64,000 bases of DNA from Tetragonia tetragonoides (GCA_038025085.1 CM076147.1:3453501-3517500), one strand, 5' to 3'; positions 1 to 10,359 are shown, counted from the first letter of the stretch. Program-made: numbers and translations. Notes: a model not told the origin generated them from the sequence alone.

Positions 1-120
1 AAGTCTTATCTAAAGCTTTTTGTAACTCGACAGTAGACAAATTCCTTTCGGAGAAAATATCTTCATTAATTCGAAAACGATATGTACATGTGTTTTTGCT
101 AGACATTTAAACTATTGATT
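1..120 (-). other. Open coding-like segment running off window start
   Basis: Minus-strand reading beginning MSSKNTCTYRFRINEDIF is open to the window edge. It follows the protease linker after a non-coding gap. It may start a further gypsy ORF, but no domain is visible. Confidence 0.25.
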
Positions 121-155
121 GAAAGAAGTAAATTACAACTATCTCTATCCTAAAT

Positions 156-530
156 CTAGGAAGTTGTAATCTTCAAAGGACATGTCTTCAGCTCGCTGCT
201 GAAGATTCTGGCCTTGACTTCGTCGTCTGCCACCTGCCTTCGTTTGGCTTCCTGCTTTTCTTCGAGCATTTCTATTCGAATGGGTGTACATTCTCCTATG
301 TAGAACCTGGCTTCCACAAAATTAGCATTCGTTAGATGTGGCTTTTCTTCAGCCTTTACAGTTTCAAACTTTTCACCATTCCAAATTATGAGAGTTTAAT
401 GCAAAGTTGAAGGCATGCAATAATTGCTATGGATCCCATCTCGTCCTAGCAAGGCTTGATAACTGGAAGTTATATCCACTACAAAAAATGCAGTATAAGA
501 AATCATATTTTCTACTTTGATTTTAACTGG
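156..530 (-). pseudogene. gypsy protease C-terminal half and linker, frameshifted
   Basis: On the minus strand a different frame continues the protease: ISYTAFFVVDITSSYQALLG followed by RDGIH and CMPSTLH. This matches the FxVVD...SYNALLGRDWIH block that ends the protease in plant gypsy elements. A stop follows the PSTLH motif (Gln codon lost), then a charged linker open until a stop at 156-158. This shows the element continues past the window start rather than ending in the protease. Confidence 0.6.
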
Positions 531-536
531 AAGCAA

Positions 537-1520
537 TCAATTTGATTTCGTTGCTTGCCCAGAGAACCCATATACTGCTACATCTGCTACTACTAAATCT
601 TTCGTAGATTTTCCTAATAGGGATAGCATTGTTAAGAGCAATACATTAACAACAACACCATTATCGATTAGCACCCTATTTATGCTTATATTATCAATTT
701 CGACCTTGATATGCAATGGTTTAATATGTTTATTGTTAATAGATTTGTTATCTAATAATTCTCCTAGGACAGGGTCTATTTCGTATTTGCAATTACAGAC
801 ATTTTCTTCTTCGTCGAAGTCATCTAGGCAATCAAGATCTTCATAGCATCTTAGATCTAGCAACCTATTATTAATAAACTCATATGGTGTATTATCTAGG
901 GGAGAGGGACTAAATTCCCTATCTGTGTCAGATTGTGGAGACATACCTTCATAGGGAACAAATTCGAACATTCCCTCTTCGTCTTCCTCCCCGAGGAGTT
1001 GTGAAGATCCTCCCTCTTGCTTCTCGTGCTGGATTTCTGGATGCATTAGTTCCACCATGCTGATGTCCACTTTATCTTCAAAGTTCAGAGCCCTTTGCAC
1101 AGCTTGGGTCCTTGCCAAGTCCTCGTCACTGACGAATATTTCTAAACCGTCATCAGAGGTGTATTCGTCCTCTTCTCTTTGTATCCTTTCGAATTTTCTT
1201 GAATGCACTTGAATGTCTTTCATTTGGTCACTTAAGGCATCTATATCGATCCCTTCATGATCGTGGTCTTTAGTGGGACATTCGATTTGTCCTACTTGAA
1301 CCTGTAATGTCCCGTTCGATAGGGCATCTTCATTAACTCTCATTTGAGCTACTAAAGCCTCATGTTGCATCTTCATTGCAACCTGAGCTCTTGCATGGCT
1401 CAGTTTCTCAGTTGTTTGTCTTAGTTCCTGTGCTTTCGAAGGAACGGTTCCTAACTGAGTTAATCCTGACATTTGAGTATCTTCGGGATACCCTGAATAT
1501 CTCTTGTCTTGGAGGGGCAA
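537..1520 (-). pseudogene. gypsy acidic linker and N-terminal half of aspartic protease
   Basis: 327 codons. The N-terminal part is acidic and has no recognised domain. The C-terminal part (about residues 255-325) reads like the flap and active-site half of a retropepsin: LHIKVEIDNISINRVLIDNG. The active site is D-N-G where most gypsy elements have D-S/T/G-G. The frame then shifts, and the rest of the protease is at 156-530. The shift inactivates the protein. Confidence 0.6.
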
Positions 1521-2142
1521 ACCTCCTCTTGCAGCAAACCTGCCCCCCCAGCCTTCCTCCCCTACCTCCTCTTATCCCTCTTCCCATGGGATGGAAGTCC
1601 GTTCGTGGTCTCTTTGGAAGACCGTAGGATTTTTGGTAAAAGGGTACCCAATTTGGATCATTGGGAATGATCTGAAGCCGCACTAATTCGAAATGTAGTA
1701 TATCAGAACAGGTAGGGCATAATACCTTTTGGAGCCCTTTTAGGTTGGTAGCTATCTTCGGGCTGACCACCCCTTCAGTTTCGAGGGCTTTCTTATAGGT
1801 TTTGTTTCTGTCATTGGTATGAGAGACTTGTTCCCTATTAGGCCCCACCTCTTGTTGATGCACTTCGAGGTCTTCCTTTGGTTCCATTCCTATAGTGACC
1901 CTCTCGACATAAGTCAACTCGATGTTACCCAACTCGACCTGTTTGGCAACAAACCTTCGAAAAATCTGACATTGGTCAGTTGTGTGTAGAGTGTTCATGT
2001 GCCATCTGCACATTCCCTCTAGTCCTTCATCTTTGACTTTCGGGAAGGTTAAGATTCCTTGATCTATGTACTTGTTGAACATAATATTTGCCATTTTTTG
2101 TATAGTTTGATACCTACAAGCACAACATAGCAGAATGATCAA
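1408..2142 (-). pseudogene. gypsy second knuckle and linker fragment
   Basis: Contains MCRWHMNTLHTTDQCQIF, a second C-x2-H...C knuckle-like motif matching the one at 2168-2434, then FRRFVAKQVELGNIEL, a linker common in Tat/Ogre-like elements. A Gly/Arg-rich patch (GRGIRGGRGGRLGG) suggests RNA binding. The last part of the ORF overlaps the protease-containing ORF in another frame (537-1520), so the real coding path shifts frame near 1500. No catalytic domain lies in this piece. Confidence 0.55.
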
Positions 2143-2167
2143 TATTAACCATATTTATATCCAAAGT

Positions 2168-2434
2168 TTATTGAAAAGGATCTTTTTCTATTTCCATTTT
2201 ATCCTTTTCAGGGAAGAATAATTCTTTATCGTCTATTTTCTTCTGAATAATGTCAAGGAAAAATGTGCAATCCTTCGTTTTGTGAGTTACTGAGTTGTGC
2301 CATTTACAATAGGGTTTCTTTCCTATTTCTGCATTTGAAGGTATTCTAACATTCTTTGTCCTCCTAATTTTCTTGTTAGGAAGTAACCAATCAAAGATTT
2401 TATCAGCTTGGGATATGTCAAAAGTATATTTCAT
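2168..2434 (-). pseudogene. gypsy gag/pol fragment with zinc-knuckle-like motif
   Basis: An 88-codon open segment downstream of gag. It holds KPYCKWHNSVTHKTKDC, a C-x2-H...H-x4-C array like the first knuckle of Tat/Ogre-type nucleocapsid regions, followed by FFLDIIQKKIDD, the usual helix after that knuckle. It is separated by stops from the gag ORF above and the next segment below. It is probably part of one original polyprotein. Confidence 0.6.
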
Positions 2435-2476
2435 TTGTTTACCCCTTGTTTCGAGGAGTGTGTCCTTTTTCTCTAG

Positions 2477-4159
2477 TTAAGGACATGCAAAAGGTGGCAA
2501 TATTTTAAATTCGGTATAGTCTACTTCATATGTATCCTCGAAAGTCCAAGATATTTCTATTTCGAAGGCATTAAAACCCTGATGTTTTCGTTGACTTTCT
2601 CCTCTTAGCATATTTTCGTATCTAATGGCACTTTCTGCTGGTTCTCGAAAGTCGCCAAAGGGTAGGCCATCAAATTTCATTCTGTATTCGATGGCCATAT
2701 TTTCTTTCGCTAGTTGTACAAACTCCTTTTCTGGTAAGTTAGTATGGCAACGTATTCGAGCCCTCTTAAATCTAGTCAAGTATTCTTCTACTGACTCCCC
2801 TGTATATTGTCTAATCGTAGCCAAATCACTCAACGAGATATCAGGATCTGTCCTAGCAAAATGATTTTGGAAATAAAACTGCATTTCCCCCCAACAGTGT
2901 ATAGAATTAGGGGCTAAACTGATATACCAATTAAAAGTTGCCCCAGTTAGGGAACTAGGAAACATTCGAAACTTTAGATATTCATTATCCGCGGCTTCCC
3001 TATATTGACACGAGAATCTATCCATATGCTCTAGGGCAGACACATTATCTTCTCCGGAAAATAATGTAAAATCAGGGACCCTAAACCCTCTTGGGAATGG
3101 GTGTGCCCTATCTATCCAGTCGGGATATGGTTTACTGGTTAGGGTTTTATGGACCTTTCTCAATGTGGGCCCATAAAGTCTCTCGACAACCTGTTCGATT
3201 TGTGACTGCATAGATTCTTCCCCCATTATCCCTAGTGTTGCATACGGGTATGCAGTTGGTCGTGTAGTGTATGTTGGGATGTTTTCATATGTTTCATTTC
3301 TAGGAGCATTGCTATAGGGAATATTATGGCTAGGATTATTGGCTCTTCTCCCTAGATAACTATCTTCGAAAGTAGGATATGTATTTCCTTGTCCTACTGG
3401 TACATATCCAGAAGGATTAGCTTCAGGGTAAATGGGTTGTGATGACATATTTGGCATCCTAGGGTACTCGAATGATTGTCCTGGATGTCTGCCTAGGTTA
3501 TCCCTATCTCCCATGGGGCCTAAACCTAAGTTTGTATTTACACCAGGTGATGATGTAAGATTGATGGGATTCGAAGGTTGTCCCGGTTCGAGATTTGTAA
3601 AAGGTCCTTGTGGGTGTTTTGGTAACCCTGATGCATATCCTAGAGGTATTTCGTTTATATTACCTATAGGGCTTTTATCTTTTGAAGTTCCTTCGGCCAA
3701 CTGTATGACCTTTTCGATAAGTTGGTTATGATTTTCTATATGTGGCTCTAAGTTAACTATCATGTTGGTGGCCATGCTTTTCGATAAGGCCATGAATGTT
3801 GTATTAAATGTCTCATTTATATCTAAAATTACTTTACTCACTTCTCGAGCAAGGTAATCTTTTGAATCCGCTGCTACCCTTTGGATGATCTGAGTACAAA
3901 CCCTCGAGGTTTCATGGGCTAAGGCTCTATATTGGTCGTTAAACTCTTTTCGTTGGCTTTCTCGAGAGGCCAATCGAGTTTCTTTCATACTATCCACAAA
4001 TTTCTCATAAATTTCGCTTATGTCGAATTTTCGTCTTTTTGGAGTTTCTTCTCTAGAAGAAGAGCCTTGTGGTTGTGATGCATTATTCGATGCATTATCA
4101 TCCATTTGGGTATTCGATTCATCTGTTGGATTTCTCATTTGAGACCTAGTTTGAGACAT
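2477..4159 (-). CDS. gag: gypsy Gag polyprotein, 560-aa ORF
   Basis: Gag forms the virus-like particle of the retrotransposon. The ORF begins with a Ser/Asn/Gln-rich, charged N-terminus. A basic segment with a probable coiled coil follows (about residues 45-150), then a Pro/Gly/Asn-rich linker. The retrotransposon-gag core lies near residues 350-530 and includes GATFNWYISL and a YTGESVEEYLTRFKRAR motif, the hallmark of plant gypsy Gag. The start ATG lies about 30 nt inside the primer site, as expected for the first ORF. The frame is open for 560 codons, the best-preserved part of this element. The next block downstream is in a separate frame, so the polyprotein is broken there. Confidence 0.8.
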   Translation of the reverse strand: MSQTRSQMRNPTDESNTQMDDNASNNASQPQGSSSREETPKRRKFDISEIYEKFVDSMKETRLASRESQRKEFNDQYRALAHETSRVCTQIIQRVAADSKDYLAREVSKVILDINETFNTTFMALSKSMATNMIVNLEPHIENHNQLIEKVIQLAEGTSKDKSPIGNINEIPLGYASGLPKHPQGPFTNLEPGQPSNPINLTSSPGVNTNLGLGPMGDRDNLGRHPGQSFEYPRMPNMSSQPIYPEANPSGYVPVGQGNTYPTFEDSYLGRRANNPSHNIPYSNAPRNETYENIPTYTTRPTAYPYATLGIMGEESMQSQIEQVVERLYGPTLRKVHKTLTSKPYPDWIDRAHPFPRGFRVPDFTLFSGEDNVSALEHMDRFSCQYREAADNEYLKFRMFPSSLTGATFNWYISLAPNSIHCWGEMQFYFQNHFARTDPDISLSDLATIRQYTGESVEEYLTRFKRARIRCHTNLPEKEFVQLAKENMAIEYRMKFDGLPFGDFREPAESAIRYENMLRGESQRKHQGFNAFEIEISWTFEDTYEVDYTEFKILPPFACP

Positions 4160-4190
4160 TACAGGTATATTCGTGGAGTGTATTTCGTTG

Positions 4191-4208
4191 CTCCCACTGT
4201 GGTCGCAA
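4191..4208 (-). other. Primer-binding site of gypsy element
   Basis: A few bases inside the LTR the minus strand reads TTTGCGACCACAGTGGGA. This has the form of the GGCGAC...GGGG sites seen in Tat/Ogre-like elements primed by tRNA-Arg. The tRNA identity is inferred from that resemblance. Confidence 0.5.
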
Positions 4209-4213
4209 AAATT

Positions 4214-5042
4214 TGTTACCTGGTTTTCTATACTTAGGGGTCACAAGCAACCTATATAGTCAGCCCTACGGCCCTTAAAAAGGTCCTAAATAAGGTGGAG
4301 GACTTCGTGGGGCAGGCCGTTCCCTAATCGAACATACCCCTTCCACCCCTAATACTCTCGTTAACAGTGGACACAATGCAACAATGATAGTTAGTTTTCG
4401 AGTACAAAGTACTAAATAGAACACCACACAGCAAGCACAATTAAGGAAACTTCAAAAGAGCAAGATTGTTAGATTCACATCTAAAAGTACTTCATTCGAT
4501 TAGAAAGGTACAAACGACAAAGGAAACAAGTAATATACAAGATAAAAGCAGTTATACCTCGACAAAAGGCGCCATTGCTTGGTGTGCTCGAAGAGCTTCT
4601 ATAATTATTCTACTCCTAGATTTCTACACTACGCTATTCTAAATATGACATCTCGTCAGGGTGAGCTCGGCTGCTTTGTCCTTCTGATGCTTCAAATATT
4701 TATAGGAGAATATTGTGGAGTTTTTAGGATAACTGCCCATGATCTCACATTCTCCTCCTTGCCCACTTGTCTTGGTCTTCAACTGCTCACGTCTCTTTGA
4801 CTCTTGATTTATGAGAGTTATTTCTTTTTCTTTCAAACTGATTTGTATCAAAATTACGTATTCGTACGTATCCGTATACGGATATCTTGGACTGTAGTAT
4901 TTCTGTCCCTTTTTTTTGTTATTGGGCTTTTCCGTTGAGCAAGGCCTTGTCTTTCGATTTTGACTTATTTATCCACTAGTAAAATAAGTCCCATTATTTA
5001 TTGGACCTATTGATATAAGTCACCATATTTTCGTATATAACA
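4214..5042 (-). repeat. 5' LTR of the gypsy element
   Basis: On the minus strand the segment starts TGTTATATA and ends GGTAACA, giving TGTTA...TAACA termini, and it directly precedes a tRNA-like primer site. Length 829 bp. The outer boundary (5042) abuts a separate TIR element, so it may be off by a few bases. There is no second LTR in the window to confirm it. Confidence 0.65.
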
Positions 5043-5321
5043 CCTGGGCAAGTGGGCGGGGGCCCTGTAGTCGACTCGCTTACCATTATCAATGGACGGA
5101 TTGAAATGGACTGACCTATTTAAAAGTTAAGCGGGTCATAGCGGGTCGCAAATGGGCAGACACATTATTTAATTTTTTTTTATTTAAAAAACATTGTTTA
5201 AATTTTAAACGGGCCAAAACGGGTAAGCCTGACCCGCCCCACGCACTCATAAACATGTCCGACCCGACCCAACCCATTTATTAAACGGATCGACCCGCCC
5301 CAACCCGCCCAGTTGCCCAGC
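5043..5321. mobile_element. hAT-like MITE with GGGCAA(G/C)TGGGCGGG termini
   Basis: Left end CTGGGCAAGTGGGCGGG and right end CCCGCCCAGTTGCCCAG are near-perfect inverted repeats (one mismatch). The interior is full of GGGTC/GACCC units such as GACCCGCC. Length about 280 bp, no coding capacity. The terminal sequence resembles plant hAT MITEs. No clear 8-bp TSD is visible, perhaps because the gypsy LTR abuts the left end. Confidence 0.6.
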
Positions 5322-5339
5322 TCTATAAGAGTGGAAGGA

Positions 5340-5640
5340 CACTGGTGTAGTGTTCGTGCCCGTGCCGTGCTTTCGTGCTTTGCAACAGTGTCGTGTCATA
5401 TAGTATTATTCTTATTGTTGTCGTTTTTTGTACCATGCAGTGTCGGCTCATCCAAAAGATAGGACCAGGTCGTACTCGTACTCGTGTCTTGCTTGTGTCG
5501 TGCATGCCTGTTATGCCTATACTTTTTTTAAATATTGTCTAAATTTTTATCGTGACGTGCCTGATCGTGCTTTGTCTTCAAAATTCATCGTGTCCGTGCT
5601 TACTTCGTGTATGTGTTGTGTCGTGTAAAAGTGTGTCAGA
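5340..5640. repeat. CGTGCCGTG-type degenerate short repeats
   Basis: Many scattered copies of CGTGC, GTGTCGTG and GTACTCGTACTCGTG. The pattern is that of a decayed repetitive element, but I could not define termini or TSD. Small ORFs here are by-products of the repeats. Confidence 0.35.
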
Positions 5641-6440
5641 GCCAATAGTGCCCGAAACCATCTCTAGGCAAGATACGCAATTTTAAAGAAAAAGCCCATC
5701 ACTAACAAAACCTCACACAACAACCCCGACCATTACCTGAATTTGCAAAATTATTTTCGCTTAGAGTTGACAACAAGAAGAAGTACACTTAAATGACATG
5801 AAAAGTATGATATCTTGCGAAGAGTAATCCAAATTATTATATTTTTCTCATTGAAGATAATGAGTAATTGAGTGTTTTTTTTTTTTTGAACTGAAGTTAA
5901 TTGAAATGTATTGAACTCTATTAAACTAAATAGTAATAATCTGTGAAAAATAAATATATGACATCACTAATAAATTAAACTGAACTAAATTATTTATTGA
6001 CTAAGTGAAAAAGAATACACTATAATATATACTCATAATCATCATATCATGTTTATAAAATTTAATTCAATTTCAAAAGATAACATAATACTAGTAGAGA
6101 AAGGGAGTTAGATATTTTTCATATTCTTTAATGTTTCAATTGATGGGATTCATGTGTGTGTATATTTTTTTTATTGTAATTTAGTTAAATTAATGAGATT
6201 TATAATTGAATTAACTTCCTTAAGGACCTTAACCAATGCTTCCAAGAGCTGAGTATATTTAGACTATTTACCTAACCATGATCCCACAAAATGAATATAC
6301 CTACCATTGGGACCAACAGATCTCGATCAAATTAAAATTATAACCACCACAAATTCTTGCAATTTCCATAACAGGAAAGTAGGTAGAGGCTCCTCTCAAT
6401 AACGCTGTTAGGTTTGTAGGACCACATGGATGTGTTATTT
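5641..6440. other. AT-rich intergenic DNA
   Basis: AT-rich sequence with a poly-T run near 5878-5887. I see no gene, TIR or LTR. Confidence 0.5.
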
Positions 6441-6965
6441 AGAGCTTATTCCATCTGTTCAACGTAGTTTAATCCAATTCAGTCTAATTTAAGAGTGCTT
6501 TCGTGTCAAATTAATGATTTTTAATTCAATGATGTTGTGTTCAGTTCAGTAGTGTTTAGTTCAAAATATAAATTTTATCTCACATAGAAAGTGGGGTACA
6601 TGGTGCGTTCTTTAGAGCTGAACTTACTAGAACTAAACTGAACTGAATACCACCGAACTGAACTGACACTACTGAATTGAATTGAACACAACTTGATATG
6701 TGAGACAAAAAGTATGTTTCTGAACTCAACACCAATGAACTGAACTGAACTGAACTGAACTGAACTGAATATCTCTTAACAAAACTGAAAATTACTGAAT
6801 TGACACCTGAACTGAACTGAACTGAACGAATCGTGCAAGCTCTCAAGAACGCACCCTCAATTCAGTTCAATGGTATTCAGTTTAGTTCAACGATGTTCAG
6901 TTCAGTTCACTTGTGTTGAATTAAATTCAATTCTATTCACTTCAGTCCAGTTCAATTTATTCCAA
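6441..6965. mobile_element. Degenerate family-A MITE, host of a nested copy
   Basis: GTTCAGTTCAG-rich DNA lies on both sides of the better-preserved copy at 6602-6856. The left part ends in a block like TCTCACATA, found in the middle of other family-A copies. The right part resumes with AATTCAGTTCAATGG. This fits an older family-A copy split by a newer one. Outer termini are decayed. Confidence 0.5.
6602..6856. mobile_element. Family-A MITE (TGAAC-pentamer type), inner copy
   Basis: Left end GGTGCGTTCTTTAGAGCT and right end AAGCTCTCAAGAACGCACC are inverted. The interior has runs of the pentamer TGAAC, up to six in a row near 6735-6770. About 255 bp. The ORF on the minus strand (VQFSSVQFSS...) is only the translated pentamer. 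Mutated flanks hide the TSD. Confidence 0.75.
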
Positions 6966-7481
6966 CACCTAAGCACACACCCATTCCACTAGCTTTAATT
7001 ACACCTCCATATCCTATCCGAACATATGAGCCCGGCAAAACGTATAGCAACTTAACACTAACTGCCTTACATAAGGAGCTTATGCTAGCCAGAAACATCT
7101 GAGCTATATAAGGTATTTTTTTTTCTGGTATATGTTTGTTTCTGCATTATGAAAGGCCGGCCATAAGAAAAATATTGATGTCACAAGTCGAAAGAAGACA
7201 CAACGTATACTTGAGTTTTTGCTAGCTGTGACACTTATTACATAGCCACACAAATTAAAGGATTGCTTGCTATATAGAACGACTATCATGCATATGCATG
7301 CCCAAATTACATGTTTCTGCCTATATGGCAAGCTTTAGCTTTTTGTTTGTTCTTTTCTTAGCTAGATTTGTTATAGCGCTGTACAGGGGGAGTACTGTTT
7401 GTTTCCTCCACATGTCACTCGATCATCATGAAGCTAGCTGTAGTGTTGTACGGGAGTGATTTTATCGTGCCTTGTAATGAG
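6966..7481. other. Intergenic DNA, nothing recognised
   Basis: No coding region, terminal repeat or RNA gene that I can support. Confidence 0.4.
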
Positions 7482-8155
7482 CTAGGTTGCATCGATACCT
7501 AGCCCAACAGCAGTATCCCGTATCCGATACATTTCGGATATCAATATTTCTACGATACACACCCGATACTTAGAAATACGCACTTGATACGTATCGGAGA
7601 AGTATCCTATTTTTTCGTATTAGTTTTTTCCCAAAATAATTACGGATACTCCTCTGATACACGGTGAATACTTTAAAGATACGCCAAATCTGAAAACACT
7701 TTAATTAATTATATTTTTTGCAACAAAGAATAAGTATTTCTTTAAATATATCTTTATGCAATCCAAAAGAAATGACATTTCTTTCTTATCATAGCCTCCA
7801 TCTTGTCTGATCTAAAGGCTTACGCCTACCAGAGCAGCTGGTCGGTTCGCCATTTACGAACTCTCTCTATCTTCCCCACTTACATACCAGCAACTAATTA
7901 GTCATCAACTTACTCACACATTTTTCATCTCTGATCGTGTATTCATAATGGAGAATGGTATATAGATGTTAACAATGTCAGTAAGGTCATAAATATAATT
8001 GTACTTAACCTTTCTTTTTTTTTTTTAAAGTTGTTATATTATATATTATATATTATATTTTTGCCGTACCCGTATCCTAGAAAATTTAGAATTGTAGTAT
8101 CCCGCACCCGTATCCATACCTGTATTCATATTCATATCAGTATCTGTGAACCTAG
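7482..8155. mobile_element. hAT-like non-autonomous element with perfect 8-bp TSD
   Basis: The 8-bp direct repeat GTAATGAG flanks the element at 7474-7481 and 8156-8163. Termini are CTAGGTT... and ...AACCTAG (7-bp inverted). Internally it is rich in GTATCC/GATACG units, arranged partly as inverted repeats at both ends (for example CCCGTATCCGATAC and ACCCGTATCC). 674 bp, no transposase. The 8-bp TSD points to the hAT superfamily. Confidence 0.8.
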
Positions 8156-8163
8156 GTAATGAG

Positions 8164-8607
8164 TAATTGTTGCATTGACAAAATCATTGCTCTAATATAT
8201 GTAAGCTCAAAAAAAACTTTAAATGTGTGTGGGTGTGGGGTCTAAGGGAGGCACATACAAGCCACTACAACATTACATACAATAACGGAACTGGGAAATT
8301 GAAATGTGATTCGAAAATCAAGATTATCGGAAAACTCGACAAGTACACAATACTCACATTAGGATATTGCTCAGACAGTGTAAGGGAAGTGTGAAATCGA
8401 CTCAAATGTATGAAACATTACCGTTGTGAAAATCAAAAGGTCATTTCCAAATTGACCCTTAATACGAATCACAATGACTTTACAAAATTGAAGAAGCGCA
8501 GATAATTTACCAAGTCAGTTAGCTTTAGTGATAAATCAAAGCCAAAGAATACTGAATTTATTTTCATTGACAATGTGATTAATTATTGTTTTTGTAAGTA
8601 AGAGTAA
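8164..8607. other. Intergenic DNA, nothing recognised
   Basis: Nothing supportable between the hAT-like element and the family-B MITE. Confidence 0.4.
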
Positions 8608-8899
8608 GGCTCCGTTTGATTCATCTGGATAAAACTGATCTGAACTGAATTGAATTGAAATGAACTGAACTGAATTGATTTTTTAAACTTGACCGTTAAC
8701 CATTTAAAATTCGTCCAAACATAGTCAATATTGAACTCATTTGAAAGCATGGTTTGAGATCTTTCCGATGACATAGTTATCATCATGGAATTATTTCGAA
8801 ATAAAAAGTTATACAAGTGATAAAGTTACACATAAACTGAACTGAACTGGACTGAACTGAACTAAATTTAAGTAAAATTAAGGTGAATCAAACAGAGCT
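8608..8899. mobile_element. Family-B Tourist-like MITE, copy 1
   Basis: Starts GGCTCCGTTTGATTCATC, ends GGTGAATCAAACAGAGCT, flanked by TAA on both sides (8605-8607, 8900-8902). A 3-bp TAA duplication with a GGCTC(C/T)GTTTG terminus suits a PIF/Harbinger (Tourist) MITE. 292 bp with terminal arrays of AACTGAACTG. No coding capacity. Confidence 0.8.
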
Positions 8900-9186
8900 T
8901 AACTACCAGCTATCTAGCTATAGCCATTATAGCCCTTCAACATTTTCACGTCCTTTTCCATGGCAAGAATTCTACCATGACCAACCATTTTGCCACGACC
9001 TTGTAAACCATGATAATAGCTCACGAAAAAAAAAAGAGTTCATGTTTCAAAGTACTTCCACGAAAATTTCAAATATTAGCCACAAGTATTAGCAGTATAG
9101 CAACTGAAAATTTGTTATAGTGAAAGCATCAAATTTTGTTGTTGAACAAAACCATACTCATCTGTTTCCATACTTGAATACTCCTT

Positions 9187-9450
9187 GGGTGTGTTTGTTA
9201 GAGTTGAATTTATCAGAATGAAACTGAATTTAATTAACATCACTAAACTGGACACTATATATTAAATTGGACTGGACACAACTGAATTGAATTGAACATA
9301 ACTTGATATCTGAGACAAAAAATATGTTTCTGAACTCAGTACCACTGAGCTGAACTGAACATCATTTAATTGAATTTGAAATCAATGAATTGATACCCAA
9401 CTGAACTGAACTGAAGTGAACTTACCGTGTAAGCTCTAACAAACGCACCC
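9187..9450. mobile_element. Family-A MITE, complete copy
   Basis: GGGTGTGTTTGTTAGAG at the left and CTCTAACAAACGCACCC at the right form a 17-bp inverted repeat with one mismatch. CTT is present on both flanks. 264 bp, TGAAC-rich interior with the family's central ATATCTGAGACAAAAA block. Confidence 0.8.
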
Positions 9451-9528
9451 CTTATAAGGCATTCATAAGTTGATAGTATTCAAGAGCTCCTAATAACTAT
9501 AGGACAATATATTACGAAAATTATATTA

Positions 9529-10077
9529 GGGTACGCTTTTTAGAGTTGAACTTACCAGAACTGAATTCAACACCACTGAACTGAACTGAATTCAACACCA
9601 CTGGACTGGATACCGCTGAATTGAATTTAACACAACTTGATATGTAAAACAGAAAGCATGATTCTGAACTCAACACCATTGAACTGAACTGAACTGAACA
9701 TCACTTAACTGAACTGAAAATCATTAAGGCTCTGTTTGATTCACCTTAATACTCCGTATTACTTAAATTCAGTTCAATTCAGTCCAGTTCAGTTCAGTTC
9801 AGCATAACTTTAGCACTCATATAACTTTTTATTCCGAAATAATTTCATGATGATAATTATGTCATCGGAAAGATTTCAAAGCAAACTTTAAAATGAGTCC
9901 AATATTGACCATGTTTGGACAAATTTTAAAATGGTTAACGATCAAGTTTAAAAAATCAATTCAGTTCAGATCAGTTCAGTTCAGCTCAGATCAGTTTTAT
10001 CCAGGTGAATCAAATGGAGCCTAAGTTGACATCTGAATTGAACTGAATTGACCGTATAAACTCTAAACAACGCACCA
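9529..10077. mobile_element. Family-A MITE interrupted by a family-B MITE
   Basis: Left end GGGTACGCTTTTTAGAG and right end CTCTAAACAACGCACC, with (A)TTA on both sides, define a family-A copy. Its body is split by 9728-10021. Removing the insert and one TAA restores a normal-sized family-A element of about 250 bp. Confidence 0.75.
9728..10021. mobile_element. Family-B MITE, copy 2, nested in family A
   Basis: Starts GGCTCTGTTTGATTCACC, ends GGTGAATCAAATGGAGCC, TAA on both sides (9725-9727, 10022-10024). 294 bp, inverted relative to the copy at 8608-8899 and about the same length. It shows that family B was active after family A inserted here. Confidence 0.85.
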
Positions 10078-10163
10078 TTAGTCTACACACAATGATCAGT
10101 TATGTTTTGGATTTTTCTGAAGTCAATGAGCTTGTCATTTGAAGATAAAGATGCAAGAATATG

Positions 10164-10359
10164 TGACAAGATTGAGGCAGAAAAGATGATTTCTGTATTG
10201 ATTATCACGGAATATATATACAACCCTAGAAACTATACATATCTTTTGGAATATGGAAACAATCCTAAACAATATCAAACTTTATGATAACTTGCCATAA
10301 ATAGGCGGAACCGAACTTTCCATAAGTCAAGCCTGAAATCTTGCAGAGATCTCGTAACA
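10164..10359 (-). repeat. 3' LTR of copia-1
   Basis: Minus strand TGTTACGAG...CAATCTTGTCA, 196 bp, matching 14853-15050 at about 96 percent. Adjacent ATATG is half of the TSD. Confidence 0.95.

Larger units (their letters stand above)
1..5042 (-). mobile_element. Ty3/gypsy LTR retrotransposon, 3' part outside window
   Basis: Read on the minus strand: LTR (4214-5042), primer-binding site, long gag ORF, two C-x2-H/W-type knuckle blocks, then an aspartic-protease region running off the window start. The gag-protease order, a gag with a retrotransposon_gag-type core, and knuckles of the form C-x-W-H...C resemble the Tat/Ogre branch of plant gypsy elements. That branch assignment is inference, because RT and integrase, which would decide it, lie outside the window. 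Frame breaks between the gag, knuckle and protease blocks mean the copy is dead. The second LTR and the target-site duplication cannot be seen. Confidence 0.85.

Noticed and set aside
4579..4851. ORFs on both strands within the gypsy LTR
   Set aside because: LTRs are non-coding; no recognisable peptide.
5323..5505. Small ORFs in the CGTGC repeat region
   Set aside because: Repeat-derived, no domain.
6580..6846. Minus-strand ORF with repeated VQFSS
   Set aside because: It is the translated TGAAC pentamer of a MITE; a 5-nt repeat gives a periodic peptide with no selection on the frame.
6602..10077. TGAAC arrays as a possible CRISPR-like array
   Set aside because: Units are contiguous pentamers inside TIR elements, with no unique spacers, and the genome is a plant.
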